Below, piece by piece: positions 46,173-57,142 of a stretch of 64,000 nt of DNA. The stretch spans positions 1 through 64,000 of the forward strand of contig JAGNTK010000002.1 in NCBI GenBank assembly GCA_017987575.1, written 5' to 3'. Below the pieces are notes generated by a model that did no database searches, was not told the DNA's origin, and saw nothing but the letters and a program-made list of their open reading frames with translations. Source of the stretch: Novosphingobium sp. (GTDB lineage Bacteria > Pseudomonadota > Alphaproteobacteria > Sphingomonadales > Sphingomonadaceae). Within the stretch, counting starts at the first letter, position 1. Every line of letters starts with the position of its first letter. The position numbers were made by a program, and so were the translations under genes.

Positions 46173-47474
46173 TCAACGCTGCGTGAGCGAAATGTAATCA
46201 CGCTCGGTCGGCCCGGTATAGAGCTGACGCGGGCGGCCGATTTTCTGGCCGGGATCGGAAATCATTTCATTCCACTGCGCCACCCAGCCGACAGTGCGGG
46301 CCAAGGCAAACAGCACGGTGAACATCGTGGTTGGGAAACCGATCGCCGAAAGGATCACGCCCGAATAGAAATCGACGTTGGGGAACAGCTTCTTTTCGAT
46401 GAAGTAAGGGTCGTTGAGCGCCATTTCTTCAAGCTGCAGCGCCACTTCGAACACCGGGTCATTGACCTTCAGCGCGTCAAACACCTCCCGAACCGTTTTT
46501 TGCATTACGGTCGCGCGGGGATCGTAGTTCTTGTAGACCCGGTGACCAAAGCCCATCAAGCGGAATGGATCGTTCTTGTCCTTGGCGCGCTCGATATAGT
46601 GCGGAATCCGGTCAGGCGTACCGATTTCATGCAGCATGTTGAGCGCAGCTTCGTTGGCACCGCCATGGGCAGGGCCCCACAGGCAGGCGATCCCGGCGGC
46701 GATGCAGGCAAACGGGTTCGCACCCGATGAGCCGGCCAGACGGACCGTGCTGGTCGAAGCGTTCTGCTCGTGATCGGCATGCAGGATGAAAATGCGGTCC
46801 AGCGCCTTTTCGACCACTGGATTGACTTCATACTTTTCAGCCGGGACGCCAAATGTCATCCGCAGGAAGTTGCCGGTGTAGCTCAGCGAATTGTCCGGAT
46901 AGACGAACGGCTGTCCGACCGAATACTTGTAAGCCATCGCCGCAATCGTCGGCATCTTGGCGATCAGCCGGTGGCTGCTGATCTTCCGGTGCTCGGGATC
47001 GGCGATGTCGGTTGAATCGTGGTAGAACGCCGAAAGCGCGCCAACCACACCGCACATGATCGCCATCGGGTGCGCATCGCGGCGGAAACCACGGTAGAAG
47101 GTGGCAAGCTGCTCATGCAGCATGGTGTGGCGGGTGATGGTGGTGCTGAACTTGGCCAGTTCGGCCTGGCTCGGCAGTTCGCCATTGAGCAGCAGATAGC
47201 AGACTTCCATGAAGCTGGAATGTTCGGCCAACTGCCCGATTGGATAACCGCGGTGCAGCAGCACGCCTTCATCGCCATCGATATAGGTCAGCGCGGATTC
47301 GCAACTCGCCGTGCTGGTAAAGCCCGGGTCATAAGTGAACATGCCCGTCTGGCCATAGAGCTTGCGAATATCGACCACGTCAGGGCCTACGCTGCCCGAA
47401 AGGACTGGATATTCAAAATCGCCCGCACCGGTGCCGAGTTTTAACTGGTTGCCCACCTTACCTACCTCCGTCAA
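46173..47474 (-). CDS. gltA: Citrate synthase
   Basis: Condenses oxaloacetate and acetyl-CoA; TCA-cycle entry. Type II hexameric form of 433 aa. Active-site motifs: [30 protein letters not shown] (catalytic His) and [13 protein letters not shown] (catalytic Asp). The N-terminal beta-rich NADH-sensing region ([20 protein letters not shown] ..) is present. It lies 3 nt downstream of gltX on the same strand. Supplies the NADH used by the complex I encoded nearby. Confidence 0.97.
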   Translation of the reverse strand: MTEVGKVGNQLKLGTGAGDFEYPVLSGSVGPDVVDIRKLYGQTGMFTYDPGFTSTASCESALTYIDGDEGVLLHRGYPIGQLAEHSSFMEVCYLLLNGELPSQAELAKFSTTITRHTMLHEQLATFYRGFRRDAHPMAIMCGVVGALSAFYHDSTDIADPEHRKISSHRLIAKMPTIAAMAYKYSVGQPFVYPDNSLSYTGNFLRMTFGVPAEKYEVNPVVEKALDRIFILHADHEQNASTSTVRLAGSSGANPFACIAAGIACLWGPAHGGANEAALNMLHEIGTPDRIPHYIERAKDKNDPFRLMGFGHRVYKNYDPRATVMQKTVREVFDALKVNDPVFEVALQLEEMALNDPYFIEKKLFPNVDFYSGVILSAIGFPTTMFTVLFALARTVGWVAQWNEMISDPGQKIGRPRQLYTGPTERDYISLTQR

Positions 47475-47477
47475 AAA

Positions 47478-48911
47478 CTAACCTGCCTGTGGCGCTGCCT
47501 GAGCGGTGATCCGCGCCAGGCTTTCCTCGCGACCAAGCAGAACCAGAACATCAAATATACCCGGGGAAGTCGTCTGCCCGGTTAGCGCGGCCCTAAGGGG
47601 TTGTGCAAGCTTTCCGAGGCCGAGCCCTAATTCTTCCGCCATTGCCTTCAGACTGGCTTCGAGCGCGTCGATTGTCCAGTCAGCGATTGGTCGTATCCGT
47701 GTTTCAATCGAACCGAGCAAAGCCCGCGCATCTTCGGTCAGCAGCGCGGCGGCCTTGTCCTCGATCGACAATGGACGTTTGGCGAACAGGAAAGCGGCAT
47801 TGGCAGCCAGTTCGTTGAGGTCCTTGGCGCGCACTTTCAGCACCGGCATCGCTTGGGCCAGCAGCTTCAGATCAATCGTCCCCGTCATCCGCGGCGCGAC
47901 CAGTTCGGCCAGCCGGGCATCATCTGCTTCGCGCAGGTAGTGAGCGTTGAGATTAAGCAGCTTGGCCAGATCGAATCGCGACGGGCTTTTGCCGACATGG
48001 GCGATTTCAAACCACTGCACCGCCTGATCGCGGCTGATGATCTCATCGTCACCATGACCCCAGCCGAGCCGCAGCAGATAGTTGAACAGCGCCTCAGGCA
48101 GCACGCCCATTTCGTCGCGATAGGCATCGACGCCCAGCGCGCCGTGGCGCTTGGACAGCTTGGCACCATCGTGGCCATGGATCAGCGGAACATGGCCGTA
48201 CTGCGGTTCTTCCCAGCCCATTCCGCGAATTATCGTCAGTTGGCGGAAGGCGTTGTTGAGGTGATCGTCGCCGCGGATCACATGGGTGACGCCCATATCG
48301 TGATCGTCGACCACCACCGCCAACATATAGGTCGGCGTACCATCGCCGCGCAGCAGGACGAAGTCGTCCAGCTCGGCATTCTGTACCGTCACGCTGCCCT
48401 GGACCAGATCCTCAATCACCGCTTCGCCCTCACGCGGGGCCTTGATCCGGACGACATAGGGCCGGTCATTGGGCCACGAACCGGGGGCGGCATCGCGCCA
48501 TTCGCTGTCGATCCGAAAAGTGCGGCGTTCAGCCTGCGCGGCTTCGCGACGGGCCTGAAGTTCTTCCTGGGTCAGGTAACAGCGATAGGCGTGGCCCTTG
48601 GCCAGCAATTCGTGCGCGACTTCGGCGTGGCGGTCTGACCGAGCGAACTGCATCGTCGCCGGTTCATCGCCTTCGAGACCAAGCCAGGAGAGGCCGTCAA
48701 AGATCGCTTCGATTGCACTGTCGGTAGAGCGGGCGCGGTCAGTATCTTCGATCCGCAGCAGGTATTTGCCGCCGTGGTGGCGCGCAAACAGCCAGTTGAA
48801 CAGCGCGGTTCGGGCACCGCCGATATGCAGATATCCGGTCGGTGATGGGGCAAAGCGCGTTACGACGCCGCGGGCTTCACCCGATGCCGCCATGACGCTA
48901 TCGCTTGCCAT
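47478..48911 (-). CDS. gltX: Glutamate--tRNA ligase
   Basis: Charges tRNA-Glu; class I synthetase. HIGH motif in [20 protein letters not shown] and KMSKS equivalent in [17 protein letters not shown]. The catalytic domain continues through [20 protein letters not shown], followed by an all-helical anticodon-binding domain. 477 aa. The ATG at 48911 has GGAGCGG upstream; longer in-frame starts extend into comEC. There is only 29 bp between its start and the comEC start on the opposite strand. Confidence 0.96.
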   Translation of the reverse strand: MASDSVMAASGEARGVVTRFAPSPTGYLHIGGARTALFNWLFARHHGGKYLLRIEDTDRARSTDSAIEAIFDGLSWLGLEGDEPATMQFARSDRHAEVAHELLAKGHAYRCYLTQEELQARREAAQAERRTFRIDSEWRDAAPGSWPNDRPYVVRIKAPREGEAVIEDLVQGSVTVQNAELDDFVLLRGDGTPTYMLAVVVDDHDMGVTHVIRGDDHLNNAFRQLTIIRGMGWEEPQYGHVPLIHGHDGAKLSKRHGALGVDAYRDEMGVLPEALFNYLLRLGWGHGDDEIISRDQAVQWFEIAHVGKSPSRFDLAKLLNLNAHYLREADDARLAELVAPRMTGTIDLKLLAQAMPVLKVRAKDLNELAANAAFLFAKRPLSIEDKAAALLTEDARALLGSIETRIRPIADWTIDALEASLKAMAEELGLGLGKLAQPLRAALTGQTTSPGIFDVLVLLGREESLARITAQAAPQAG

Positions 48912-48940
48912 TGTCCGCTCCATCCTGTCATTTGGCGAAC

Positions 48941-51178
48941 ATGGCCAGAAAAGCCTTGCCGCTGATACCTTTGGGCAATGACGCGCCGGTCGGCGCTGCA
49001 CTGCAACATGGCCCTTGGCGCATCCATTTGGACTTGTCCAGCGGGCTTGAGCGGCTCGAACGATTCCTTGTCCGGGCTGGGGTGGAGCAGGGCCCGTGGG
49101 TTGTGGTGGCATTCGCCGCCGGGATCGCGGCGTGGTTTGTTTGCGGAAATGCCTGGCAGTGGCTTGGGGTGATTGTCGGCGGTTTCGGTTTGGCATTGGC
49201 GGCGCTGACAGTTCTGCGGGCGGACGGTCGTTATCCCTATCTGCGCCGCGCCGTGGCGGTGGCCGCAATTGCGCTGGCGGCGGGTTGTGCGCTGGTCTGG
49301 GGCAAGGCCGCGCTGGTCGGCGCAGAGCCGCTGCTTCGGCCCACTGTCGCCACTATCGAAGCCAAGGTGTTGAGCCGCGAAGAGCAGCCGGCCGAACAAC
49401 GTGTGCGGTTGCTGTTGGCTACGCGTGAACCCGGCAGCGGACGCGCCATCAAGGTGCGGGTCAACCTCGACCTTGAACGCGATCAGCCGGGAATCGATGA
49501 GGGTGCCCGGGTGAGATTGAAAGCACGGCTTGTACCTCCTGCCGCCCCGATGCTGCCGGGTGGCTATGATTTCGCCCGCAGCGCCTGGTTTACCGGTATT
49601 TCCGCAACCGGGTCGGTGCTAGGACCGGTCGCGGTGTTGACGCCAGGCGGCGGCGGAACGATCCGGGCGGTTCAGCGGGATCTATCGCAGCACGTAAGGT
49701 CTAATCTGACCGGATCTCCGGGCGCAATTGCTGCAGCTTTCGCCAGCGGAGATCGCGGCGCAATTGCCGAAGTAGATGACGAGGCAATGCGCGATGCTGG
49801 CCTAACGCACCTGTTGTCGGTCAGTGGGCTGCACGTCAGCGCGGTGGTGGCGGCCGGCTATGTGCTGGCGCTGCGGCTGCTGGCGCTGATTCCGTGGCTG
49901 GCGCTGCGAGTGAGGCTCCCGTTAGTTGCTGCGGGCACGGGGGCCGTGGCCGGAATTGCCTATACCCTGCTGACCGGAGCGGCAGTGCCGACGATCCGCT
50001 CGTGCATCGGCGCGCTGCTTGTGTTGGCGGCACTGGCAATCGGACGTGAGCCATTGTCGATGCGGATGATTGCGGTCGCGGCATTTGTCGTCCTTCTGCT
50101 TTGGCCAGAGGCGTTGATGGGGCCATCATTCCAGATGAGCTTTGCCGCAGTGATTGCGATTGTCGCACTGCACGGATCGGCACCAATGCGCGCGTTCAAT
50201 GCACCTCGCGAGCAGGCCTGGTGGACCAAGGGACTGCGGCAAATCACCGGGTTGCTGCTGACCGGGGTGGTGATCGAACTGGCGTTGATGCCGATCGGGT
50301 TGTTCCACTTTCATCGCGCCGGCGTTTATGGTGCACTGGCCAATGTTGCGGCGATCCCGCTGACAACTTTGGCTTCGATGCCGCTGATCGCGCTGGCTTT
50401 GCTTGCAGACGGGGTTGGGGCAGGTGCGCCATTCTGGTGGCTGGCGGGCAAATCGCTTGAGCTGTTGCTTGCCTTGGCGCACTGGACGGCGGCAGTCCCC
50501 GGCGCGGTCACGATGATGCCGTCGATGGGTAAGGGGGCCTTTGGGTTGTTCCTGCTTGGCGGGCTATGGCTCGCGCTGTGGCAGTCGAAGGCGCGGTTTT
50601 GGGGGCTGGTTCCGGCCATGATCGGAGCACTGTTGCTTAGCCAGGTGCGCGCGCCCGACCTGCTGATCTCAGGTGATGGCCGTCACATCGGGATTACTGG
50701 GGCTGTGCCAAATGAGCTGCTGGTGCTGCGCGAGAGCCGCAGCGACTATACCCGCGATAACCTGACCGAAAGCGCCGGGATGAACGGAGCAACCCGGTTG
50801 CTGGACACTTGGTCCGAAGCTCGCTGCAATCGCGATTTTTGCGCGGTGGAATTGGAGCGGGGCGGGCGGAAATGGCAGCTACTGTTTGGACGCGGAACTG
50901 ACTACGTGTCCGAGCGCGCACTGGCAGCGGCCTGTGAGCGCGCCGATATTGTCATCGCCCCGCGCTACCTGCCCTGGTCATGCAAGCCGCGCTGGATCAA
51001 GGCGGACCGGCGGATGCTCGATCAAAGCGGGGGCCTGACTATTGATCTGACCAAAGGCGAGCTTCGCAGTGTCGCCGGCGATCAGGGCCAGCACGGTTGG
51101 TGGAAACCGCCTGCCAGCCGGCCAAGTCCGCCCAAACCGGACGCTGCCGTGCCCGGCAGCGTCCCTTCGGCGCCTTAG
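48941..51178 (+). CDS. comEC: ComEC/Rec2 family DNA-uptake channel protein
   Basis: Inner-membrane channel for single-stranded DNA import during transformation, 745 aa. N-terminal two-helix region, a periplasmic OB-like DUF4131 part ([20 protein letters not shown]..), then the competence domain with the conserved [20 protein letters not shown] and multi-helix core ([20 protein letters not shown]). The C-terminal part ([14 protein letters not shown] ..) keeps a beta-lactamase-like outline but not the HxHxDH zinc motif, as in other sphingomonads I recall. ATG 48941 chosen. The 3' end overlaps lexA by 4 bp. No other competence genes are in the window. Confidence 0.9.
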   Translation: MARKALPLIPLGNDAPVGAALQHGPWRIHLDLSSGLERLERFLVRAGVEQGPWVVVAFAAGIAAWFVCGNAWQWLGVIVGGFGLALAALTVLRADGRYPYLRRAVAVAAIALAAGCALVWGKAALVGAEPLLRPTVATIEAKVLSREEQPAEQRVRLLLATREPGSGRAIKVRVNLDLERDQPGIDEGARVRLKARLVPPAAPMLPGGYDFARSAWFTGISATGSVLGPVAVLTPGGGGTIRAVQRDLSQHVRSNLTGSPGAIAAAFASGDRGAIAEVDDEAMRDAGLTHLLSVSGLHVSAVVAAGYVLALRLLALIPWLALRVRLPLVAAGTGAVAGIAYTLLTGAAVPTIRSCIGALLVLAALAIGREPLSMRMIAVAAFVVLLLWPEALMGPSFQMSFAAVIAIVALHGSAPMRAFNAPREQAWWTKGLRQITGLLLTGVVIELALMPIGLFHFHRAGVYGALANVAAIPLTTLASMPLIALALLADGVGAGAPFWWLAGKSLELLLALAHWTAAVPGAVTMMPSMGKGAFGLFLLGGLWLALWQSKARFWGLVPAMIGALLLSQVRAPDLLISGDGRHIGITGAVPNELLVLRESRSDYTRDNLTESAGMNGATRLLDTWSEARCNRDFCAVELERGGRKWQLLFGRGTDYVSERALAAACERADIVIAPRYLPWSCKPRWIKADRRMLDQSGGLTIDLTKGELRSVAGDQGQHGWWKPPASRPSPPKPDAAVPGSVPSAP

Positions 51179-51858
51179 TGGTACCGCCGCAGCAAGCCGG
51201 CGAGCTTACCCTGAACCACCACTTCGCGCGGATCATAGATCTGCGGTTCGTAGGCGGCATTGGCAGGGTCAAGCCGGACCCGACCGTTCTCACGGTGCAG
51301 ATACTTCAGCGTAGCTTCTTCACCGCGAACCAAGGCAACGATGATTTCGCCATCGCGGGCCACATCGGTGCGGCGGATCAGAGCGTAGTCGCCATCAAAA
51401 ATCCCCGCTTCGATCATCGAATCACCCGATACCTCAAGCGCATAATGCTCGCCCGCACCAAGCAGCGCGGCGGGCACTGGCAGCATCTGGGCGGTTTCCA
51501 TCGCCTCAATCGGAACACCTGCGGCAATCCGGCCGTGGAGCGGAATTTCGATCACATCGTTGGCAGGGGACGGGCGGACCGGTTCGGGCCGCTTGAGCGC
51601 AACAACATTGTCCGCGCTTTTTGCCGGGGCCTTGCTCGACACATCCTCAGGCTGCTTGAGCACTTCCAGCGCGCGGGCCCGGTTGGGCAGGCGGCGGATG
51701 AAGCCGCGCTCTTCCAGAGCGGAGATCAGGCGGTGCACTCCCGACTTTGACTTGAGGTCGAGCGCTTCCTTCATTTCTTCGAATGAAGGTGAAACCCCAG
51801 TCTCCTCAAGGCGGACCTGGATAAAGCGGATCAACTCATGTTGCTTGCGGGTGAGCAT
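51175..51858 (-). CDS. lexA: LexA repressor
   Basis: SOS-response repressor that self-cleaves with RecA. Winged-helix DNA-binding domain ([20 protein letters not shown], then [20 protein letters not shown]). A linker longer than in E. coli is followed by the Ala-Gly cleavage site in [13 protein letters not shown]. The catalytic Ser is in [13 protein letters not shown] and Lys in [10 protein letters not shown] of the S24 peptidase domain. 227 aa, typical of alphaproteobacteria. The start ATG 51858 is fixed by the conserved MLTRKQ N-terminus. Two LexA boxes lie 54-86 bp upstream, so it is self-regulated. Confidence 0.97.
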   Translation of the reverse strand: MLTRKQHELIRFIQVRLEETGVSPSFEEMKEALDLKSKSGVHRLISALEERGFIRRLPNRARALEVLKQPEDVSSKAPAKSADNVVALKRPEPVRPSPANDVIEIPLHGRIAAGVPIEAMETAQMLPVPAALLGAGEHYALEVSGDSMIEAGIFDGDYALIRRTDVARDGEIIVALVRGEEATLKYLHRENGRVRLDPANAAYEPQIYDPREVVVQGKLAGLLRRYH

Positions 51859-51911
51859 CGGCCTGTCACTCCCAGTGAATCTGCATAATGCGAGCGGGCT
51901 GAAACACCAAT

Positions 51912-51926
51912 GTTCCTGCACCGTTC
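51912..51926 (+). promoter_or_regulatory. LexA box, GTTC-N7-GTTC (+ strand)
   Basis: GTTC CTGCACC GTTC is an exact match to the alphaproteobacterial LexA operator (direct repeat GTTC-N7-GTTC). It lies 54 bp upstream of the lexA start, in the leader or promoter, on the strand opposite to transcription. Confidence 0.8.
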
Positions 51927-51929
51927 AGT

Positions 51930-51944
51930 GAACGAATACGGAAC
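51930..51944 (-). promoter_or_regulatory. LexA box, GTTC-N7-GTTC (- strand)
   Basis: Read on the minus strand, GTTC CGTATTC GTTC is a second exact LexA operator, three bp from the first and facing it, 72 bp upstream of the lexA ATG and just downstream of moeA. Together the two boxes could hold two LexA dimers at the lexA promoter. Confidence 0.88.
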
Positions 51945-51968
51945 AAGTAAGCAACAGAAATTTGCGAG

Positions 51969-53171
51969 TCAAGCAATACCGCCATTTCCGAGCAGATAGA
52001 TCGAAACCGATGTTCCGGCCTGCAGTGCGGGCGCGTCAGCAGCGCGTTCAATCAATGCATTGCTGGCGGCCATGGCGGCCAGCGCGCCGCTATCCTGATT
52101 GGCCCTGGCGGTTACGCTGCGGCCATCCCAATGCGCGCGGATGAACTCTTGACGCGGCCCCCCGGCGGGCAGGTCTTCGGCGGCTATGGCGGTGACCGGG
52201 CGCGGTAAGGGTTCCGCGGCGCCCAGCAAGGCCCGCAGCAAGGGCAGCAGGAAAAGATAGGCGGTAACATGGCTCGACACCGGATTTCCCGGCAGACCCA
52301 GCACAAGCTGCGCGCCGCGTTGTGCCAGCATGATCGGTTTGCCCGGCTTGATCGCAACTTTCCAGAAGTCGATCTCAGCGCCCCATTGCGTCAGCGCCGG
52401 ACGGATCAGATCGTGATCGCCTACTGACGCTCCGCCGCTGGTGACCACAACATCAGCGTCGCTGGCTGCATTCAGCGCGGCAACCAAGGCATCCAACCGA
52501 TCCGGCACCGGCCCGATCCGGGTAATTGCGCACGGCAGGGCTGACTGGACCAGCGCGGCCAGCATCGCTCCGTTGCTGGCCGGGATCTGGTGCAGCGCGC
52601 AGTTTTCGGGATCGCTGGCCAGTTCATCGCCACTGTCGATGATGGCGATTCGCGGCAGTCGGCGTACTGCGATCAGCCGGTGCCCTGCGCTCAATGCCAG
52701 CGCCAGTTGGGCCGGGCCGGGCCGGGTTCCTGCGGGCAGCAAATTCGTACCTTTGCCGAAATCCATGCCTTTGCGGCGCAAATGCTTGTCAGCCGGGCTG
52801 GGCGGGGTGCCGGTTAGTTCCAGCCGACTACCGTTCCGCGCGGCGTCCTCCTGCATCAGCACCATATCCGCATCGGCCGGCATCAGCGCCCCTGTGGCGA
52901 TCCGCACGGCTTCACCTGGACCAACCGTGCCGCCAAACGGGTAGCCGCAGGCGCTTTCCCCCACCACCTGCCATGGGCCGGGCAAGTCTGCGGCGCGCAG
53001 GGCATAACCATCCATCGCTGACAGGTCCGCCGGTGGCTGGTTCCGCCGTGCCACCAGCGGCTCAGCCAGATAGCGCCCCAGCGCCTCTGCCACCGGGATG
53101 CGTTCAATTGGTAACGGGACCACCTTGGCCAGCAACCGTTCCTGCGCCTCGGCGAGTGAGAGCAATGCCAT
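51969..53171 (-). CDS. moeA: Molybdopterin molybdenumtransferase
   Basis: Inserts molybdate into adenylylated molybdopterin, the last step of molybdenum-cofactor synthesis. 400 aa. Motifs: NQPPADLSAMDGYALRAADL at the N-terminus, IATGALMPADADMVLMQED, VVTSGGASVGDHDLIRPAL (MPT-binding loop) and LVLGLPGNPVSSHVTAYLF. The ATG overlaps the moaC stop (TGATG). No molybdoenzyme gene is in the window. Confidence 0.95.
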   Translation of the reverse strand: MALLSLAEAQERLLAKVVPLPIERIPVAEALGRYLAEPLVARRNQPPADLSAMDGYALRAADLPGPWQVVGESACGYPFGGTVGPGEAVRIATGALMPADADMVLMQEDAARNGSRLELTGTPPSPADKHLRRKGMDFGKGTNLLPAGTRPGPAQLALALSAGHRLIAVRRLPRIAIIDSGDELASDPENCALHQIPASNGAMLAALVQSALPCAITRIGPVPDRLDALVAALNAASDADVVVTSGGASVGDHDLIRPALTQWGAEIDFWKVAIKPGKPIMLAQRGAQLVLGLPGNPVSSHVTAYLFLLPLLRALLGAAEPLPRPVTAIAAEDLPAGGPRQEFIRAHWDGRSVTARANQDSGALAAMAASNALIERAADAPALQAGTSVSIYLLGNGGIA

Positions 53172-53644
53172 CAGTCCGGTGCTTTCCAGTCACCCGATTT
53201 TCCGCCGCGCTTTTCGAGCAGCCTCAGGCCGGAAATGATCATCCCTTTGTCGAGCGCCTTGGCCATGTCGTAAATTGTCAGGAGCGCCACGGAAGCCGCT
53301 GTCAGGGCTTCCATTTCCACACCGGTCCGCCCGGTCAGCGAGGCGCTGGCGGTCACCTTCACCGCGCCAGCCTCAACTGCAAAATCAACCGTCACCGCGT
53401 CGAGCGCCAGCGGATGGCACAGCGGGATCAGCTCGGCAGTCTTCTTTGCGGCCATGATCCCGGCGATCCGCGCGGCGGCCAGAACATCGCCCTTGGGCAC
53501 GGCACCGTCGCGGATCGCCGCGAGTGCAGCAGCGGACATCGCGATTAGCCCTTCGGCGACTGCCACCCGCTGCGTCTCTGCCTTGCTGCCGACGTCAACC
53601 ATCCGTGCCTTGCCCTGCGCATCGAGGTGGGTCAGTTCAGCCAT
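53171..53644 (-). CDS. moaC: Cyclic pyranopterin monophosphate synthase
   Basis: Forms cyclic pyranopterin monophosphate with MoaA in molybdenum-cofactor synthesis. 157 aa. Signature stretches: [35 protein letters not shown] (active-site His) and [20 protein letters not shown] with [11 protein letters not shown]. The start ATG 53644 overlaps the trpC end by 8 bp, so moaC and moeA probably depend on the trp transcript. Confidence 0.96.
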   Translation of the reverse strand: MAELTHLDAQGKARMVDVGSKAETQRVAVAEGLIAMSAAALAAIRDGAVPKGDVLAAARIAGIMAAKKTAELIPLCHPLALDAVTVDFAVEAGAVKVTASASLTGRTGVEMEALTAASVALLTIYDMAKALDKGMIISGLRLLEKRGGKSGDWKAPD

Positions 53645-54425
53645 GCAGCAATCCTTTGGTGGCGGCGGCCACATCATCCTGCCGCATCAGACTCTCGCCA
53701 ACGAGGAAGGTGCGGATGCCACTGGCCTCAAGCCGAACCAGATCGGCGTGACTGTTGATGCCGCTTTCGCTGACCAGCAGAGTGCCTTCTGGCGCCAGAC
53801 CGACAAGGCGTTCGCTGGTGGCGATATCAGTCACAAAGCGTTTCAGATCGCGGTTGTTCACACCGATCAGCCTTGATTTCAAGCGGCTTGCCCGCTCCAT
53901 CTCAGTTTCATTGTGAACTTCAACCAGAACGTCCATGCCGCGTTCCAGCGCAGCATCTTCGATATCGGCCATCATGCTGTCATCCAAGGCGGCAACGATG
54001 ATCAGCACGGCATCGGCGCCAATCGCGCGGGCCTCGGCCACTTGCCAGGGGTCGACCATGAAGTCCTTGCGCAGCACCGGCAGATCGCAAGCCGCGTGGG
54101 CGGCAATCAGATAGTCCTCATGCCCCTGAAAATAGGGCGCATCGGTCAGCACCGAAAGACAGGCCGCGCCGCCCGCCTGATAGGCGCGGGCATGGGCAGC
54201 GGGATCGAAATCCGCGCGGATCAGACCCTTGGATGGGCTGGCCTTTTTGATCTCGGCAATGAGGGCATAGCCGGTGGCGGTCTTGGCCCGCAAAGCCGCT
54301 TCAAAGCCGCGCGGGGCGGTTTGGCTGGTGGCACGCGCATCCAGATCGGCCATCGAGGCAAGGGCCTTTCGCGCCGCCACATCGAGCCGTTTGGTGTCAC
54401 AGATTTCGGCGAGTTTGTCGGTCAT
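53637..54425 (-). CDS. trpC: Indole-3-glycerol-phosphate synthase
   Basis: Ring closure of CdRP in tryptophan synthesis. Monofunctional, 262 aa, TIM barrel: [20 protein letters not shown] (catalytic Glu and Lys), [14 protein letters not shown] (Lys), [13 protein letters not shown] (Glu), [12 protein letters not shown] (Asn) and [13 protein letters not shown] (Glu). An ankyrin-repeat gene separates it from trpD. Confidence 0.96.
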   Translation of the reverse strand: MTDKLAEICDTKRLDVAARKALASMADLDARATSQTAPRGFEAALRAKTATGYALIAEIKKASPSKGLIRADFDPAAHARAYQAGGAACLSVLTDAPYFQGHEDYLIAAHAACDLPVLRKDFMVDPWQVAEARAIGADAVLIIVAALDDSMMADIEDAALERGMDVLVEVHNETEMERASRLKSRLIGVNNRDLKRFVTDIATSERLVGLAPEGTLLVSESGINSHADLVRLEASGIRTFLVGESLMRQDDVAAATKGLLHG

Positions 54426-54436
54426 AATTGGCGGCC

Positions 54437-55555
54437 TTAGCGGCGATAGCCCGGCTTAGAAAGGGGCAGGGGGATCGGATTGCGCTCCACCCATTCGACC
54501 GCCAGTTTACAAAGCAGATGCGTGTCACCGACCTGCCCAGTAAGCGCAGCTTTAATTTGGGATGCCTCAGCAAGGCTTTCCGGCGGAATGGCTTCGGCTG
54601 AGCCCAGATGGACAACGAGCGAATCAGCCATTCTGCGGTAGTCCGAATCCCAGTTCGCACCACCGTTGTGGTAAAGTTCTTCGTGGATTCGACCTGAGAT
54701 CCTGATCACTTCGCCTTGGACGGTGGTGGCTGCGCCGCTGGACGGTACCAGCAGCTCCCAAAGCTCCTGGTGCGCCTCTTCCCAATTTTCCGATTTAGCG
54801 GAGATCGCGGATTTACCATCGTGCATCAATCGGCGGGGAACAGGTATTACGTCAAACAGCCGATAGAGTTTGTCCAAGCCTACACTAACCCCCTCAACCG
54901 AATCCGGGTTGAATGCCTGGCGATGAAACTCGAAATTCGTGCCGATCCGTTTTACTGCCTCCTGGTTACTGGTTGTCTCGCTATCATCGGCGGCGTGTTT
55001 GGCGCCAAACAGCCGAGACAGCAGGGTTGGCTTTTCGCCAACCGGTTGCGGGCGTGCAGAAAGCAAGACCTCCGCAACATCGGCGATTTCCGCAATTTTG
55101 GCGTTTGGGCATGACTGAAGTGCAGCGCCCAGGGGCGTCAAACCAAGGCTGTTCCGGGCATCTGCGCGCGCGCCGTGGTCGAGCAGGAGTTTGACATTGC
55201 TTGTGTTGCCGACCTTGGCGGCCTTGTGCAATGCCGTTTCAAGCTGGCCATTGGTGCGTTCGATGTCTGCTCCAAGTTGAAGCAGGATCGCGATGTTGCC
55301 TTTCCAGTGCGATGACCGCGCATGGAGCGGCGTTTCTCCATAGTTATCAGGTGCATCGATGTTCGCTCCTTGTGCGACCAGCCACCGCACAAGATCATCG
55401 GGGCATTCGTTGAACGCCAGGGCCGTCTGCTTCGAATAGCCCCCACGCGCATCGAGCTGGCTGTCATCGAACACAGCCTTCAATGCCGCCAGATCGCCAC
55501 CCGAAAGCAGTTGCTCGAAATCCTTGGGCAGAAGTTTTTTCTTGGGCTTTGCCAT
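54437..55555 (-). CDS. Ankyrin-repeat protein inserted between trpD and trpC
   Basis: 372 aa, no signal peptide. Residues about 35-165 form ankyrin repeats: [40 protein letters not shown], and [20 protein letters not shown]. The C-terminal 180 residues ([10 protein letters not shown] .. [20 protein letters not shown]) are not recognised. It sits 9 nt after trpD and 11 nt before trpC on the same strand, so it must be co-transcribed with trp genes. Its less GC-biased sequence suggests later insertion. A protein-binding role is likely from the repeats; the partner is unknown. Confidence 0.85.
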   Translation of the reverse strand: MAKPKKKLLPKDFEQLLSGGDLAALKAVFDDSQLDARGGYSKQTALAFNECPDDLVRWLVAQGANIDAPDNYGETPLHARSSHWKGNIAILLQLGADIERTNGQLETALHKAAKVGNTSNVKLLLDHGARADARNSLGLTPLGAALQSCPNAKIAEIADVAEVLLSARPQPVGEKPTLLSRLFGAKHAADDSETTSNQEAVKRIGTNFEFHRQAFNPDSVEGVSVGLDKLYRLFDVIPVPRRLMHDGKSAISAKSENWEEAHQELWELLVPSSGAATTVQGEVIRISGRIHEELYHNGGANWDSDYRRMADSLVVHLGSAEAIPPESLAEASQIKAALTGQVGDTHLLCKLAVEWVERNPIPLPLSKPGYRR

Positions 55556-55564
55556 CCCGCAACC

Positions 55565-56518
55565 TCAGTAGTTGATCCAGCAATCCAGCAGTGCCTTGGC
55601 CAGCCCCTTGTCGAGAGCTTCGGCCGCTTCTTCAACGCCTTCCAACAGATCGGTAACCTGCCCCGCGACAATCAGTGCGGCGGCGGAGTTGAGCAGCACG
55701 GCATCGCGGTAAGCTCCGGTTTCGCCCAGCAGCAAGCGCTGCAGGGCTGCGGCGTTGAACGCGGCATCACCGCCGCGCAGATCGGCCAAGGGGTGCGGGA
55801 TCAGGCCGGCATCGCCCGGCGTGATTTCGATTGGCAGCGGTGGTAGGCCGATCGCGGCCATGTAGCTGGTGCCTTCGATCGACAACTCGTCGAGCCCTTC
55901 GGCACCCGAGACGATCAGCGCGGCGTCGGTGCCGAGCAGCTGCATCGCATCGCGGTACAGCGCAATCAGACTGGGGTGCGATACCCCAACCAATTGCCGG
56001 GTGACACCAGCCGGATTGGCCAACGGCCCGAGCAGGTTGAAAATCGTCCGCCGCCCCAGCGCCTTGCGGATCGGTGCGATCCGGCCGAGTGCCGGGTGGT
56101 GGGCCTGAGCGAACAGAAATGCGATGCCGAGGTCCGCCAGCGTTTCCTCTGCCATGTCCGAGGCGCGGGCAAGGTTGAGGCCAAGCGCCTCCAGGGTATC
56201 AGCGCCGCCCGCAAGGCTGGACGCGGCGCGGTTGCCGTGCTTTGCGACCGGCACTTCACAGGCTGCAACAACCAGCGCCACCGCTGTTGAGACATTCAAG
56301 CTGTGCTGGCCATCCCCGCCGGTACCGCACACGTCAATCGCGCCAGCAGGGGCCGAGATACGCTTCATCCGGGCGCGCATCGCCCGGACGGCGCCAGCCA
56401 CTTCCTCAGCCGTTTCCCCGCGCTCCGCCAGCTCGATCAAAGTGGCGGCAATGGCCTCATCCGGCATTTCACCGTCGAGCATCCGGCCAAACAGTGCTTC
56501 CGATTCGGCCTGATTCAC
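55565..56518 (-). CDS. trpD: Anthranilate phosphoribosyltransferase
   Basis: Transfers phosphoribose from PRPP to anthranilate, 317 aa. PRPP-binding motif [60 protein letters not shown] and the metal-binding [12 protein letters not shown]. It starts at GTG 56518 within the trpG stop (GTGA), indicating translational coupling to trpG. Confidence 0.96.
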   Translation of the reverse strand: MNQAESEALFGRMLDGEMPDEAIAATLIELAERGETAEEVAGAVRAMRARMKRISAPAGAIDVCGTGGDGQHSLNVSTAVALVVAACEVPVAKHGNRAASSLAGGADTLEALGLNLARASDMAEETLADLGIAFLFAQAHHPALGRIAPIRKALGRRTIFNLLGPLANPAGVTRQLVGVSHPSLIALYRDAMQLLGTDAALIVSGAEGLDELSIEGTSYMAAIGLPPLPIEITPGDAGLIPHPLADLRGGDAAFNAAALQRLLLGETGAYRDAVLLNSAAALIVAGQVTDLLEGVEEAAEALDKGLAKALLDCWINY

Positions 56519-57105
56519 ACGAGTGCGCGGGCCTTGATCCCGCAGATTTCGAGGAAGTTCGCCAGCATGGCGTGGCCGTGTTCGGTCGCGATGCTTTCCG
56601 GGTGAAACTGCACGCCGTGGATCGGCAGAGTGGCGTGGCGAAAGCCCATCACGTGGCCATCGTCAGACGTGCAATTGATCACCAGTTCATCCGGCACATC
56701 GTCGACGATCAGCGAGTGATAGCGGGTCGCCATAAACGGCGAGGGCAGGCCCTTGTAGAGCCCGGTACCATCGTGGGTGACCGCAGATGTCTTGCCGTGC
56801 ATCAACCCTCCGCGCACGACCTGTCCGCCGAAATGCTGCCCGATCGACTGGTGGCCGAGGCAAACACCGAGCAACGGGGCTTTCGCCTCGGCACAGGCGG
56901 CGACCAGATCGAGGCTGATCCCGGCTTCGTTGGGGGTGCAGGGGCCGGGCGAGATCAGGAAGCCTTTGGCGCCGCTGGAAAGCGCCTGTCCTGCCGAAAT
57001 GGCGTCATTGCGGACCACCTGCACCTCGGCGCCCAGCTCCATCAGGTAGTGGACCAGGTTCCAGGTGAAGCTGTCGTAATTATCGATGACAAGGATATCG
57101 GCCAT
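56515..57105 (-). CDS. trpG: Anthranilate synthase component II (glutamine amidotransferase)
   Basis: Supplies ammonia from glutamine to TrpE, 196 aa. Class I GATase: [33 protein letters not shown], nucleophile Cys in [17 protein letters not shown], and His/Glu in [19 protein letters not shown] 57105 with GGGAG upstream. Its partner trpE lies almost 7 kb away at the window end, separated by accessory genes. Confidence 0.96.
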   Translation of the reverse strand: MADILVIDNYDSFTWNLVHYLMELGAEVQVVRNDAISAGQALSSGAKGFLISPGPCTPNEAGISLDLVAACAEAKAPLLGVCLGHQSIGQHFGGQVVRGGLMHGKTSAVTHDGTGLYKGLPSPFMATRYHSLIVDDVPDELVINCTSDDGHVMGFRHATLPIHGVQFHPESIATEHGHAMLANFLEICGIKARALV

Positions 57106-57142
57106 GGCGGCTCCCATAGGGCGGTGGGCGGCGCTTGGCCAG

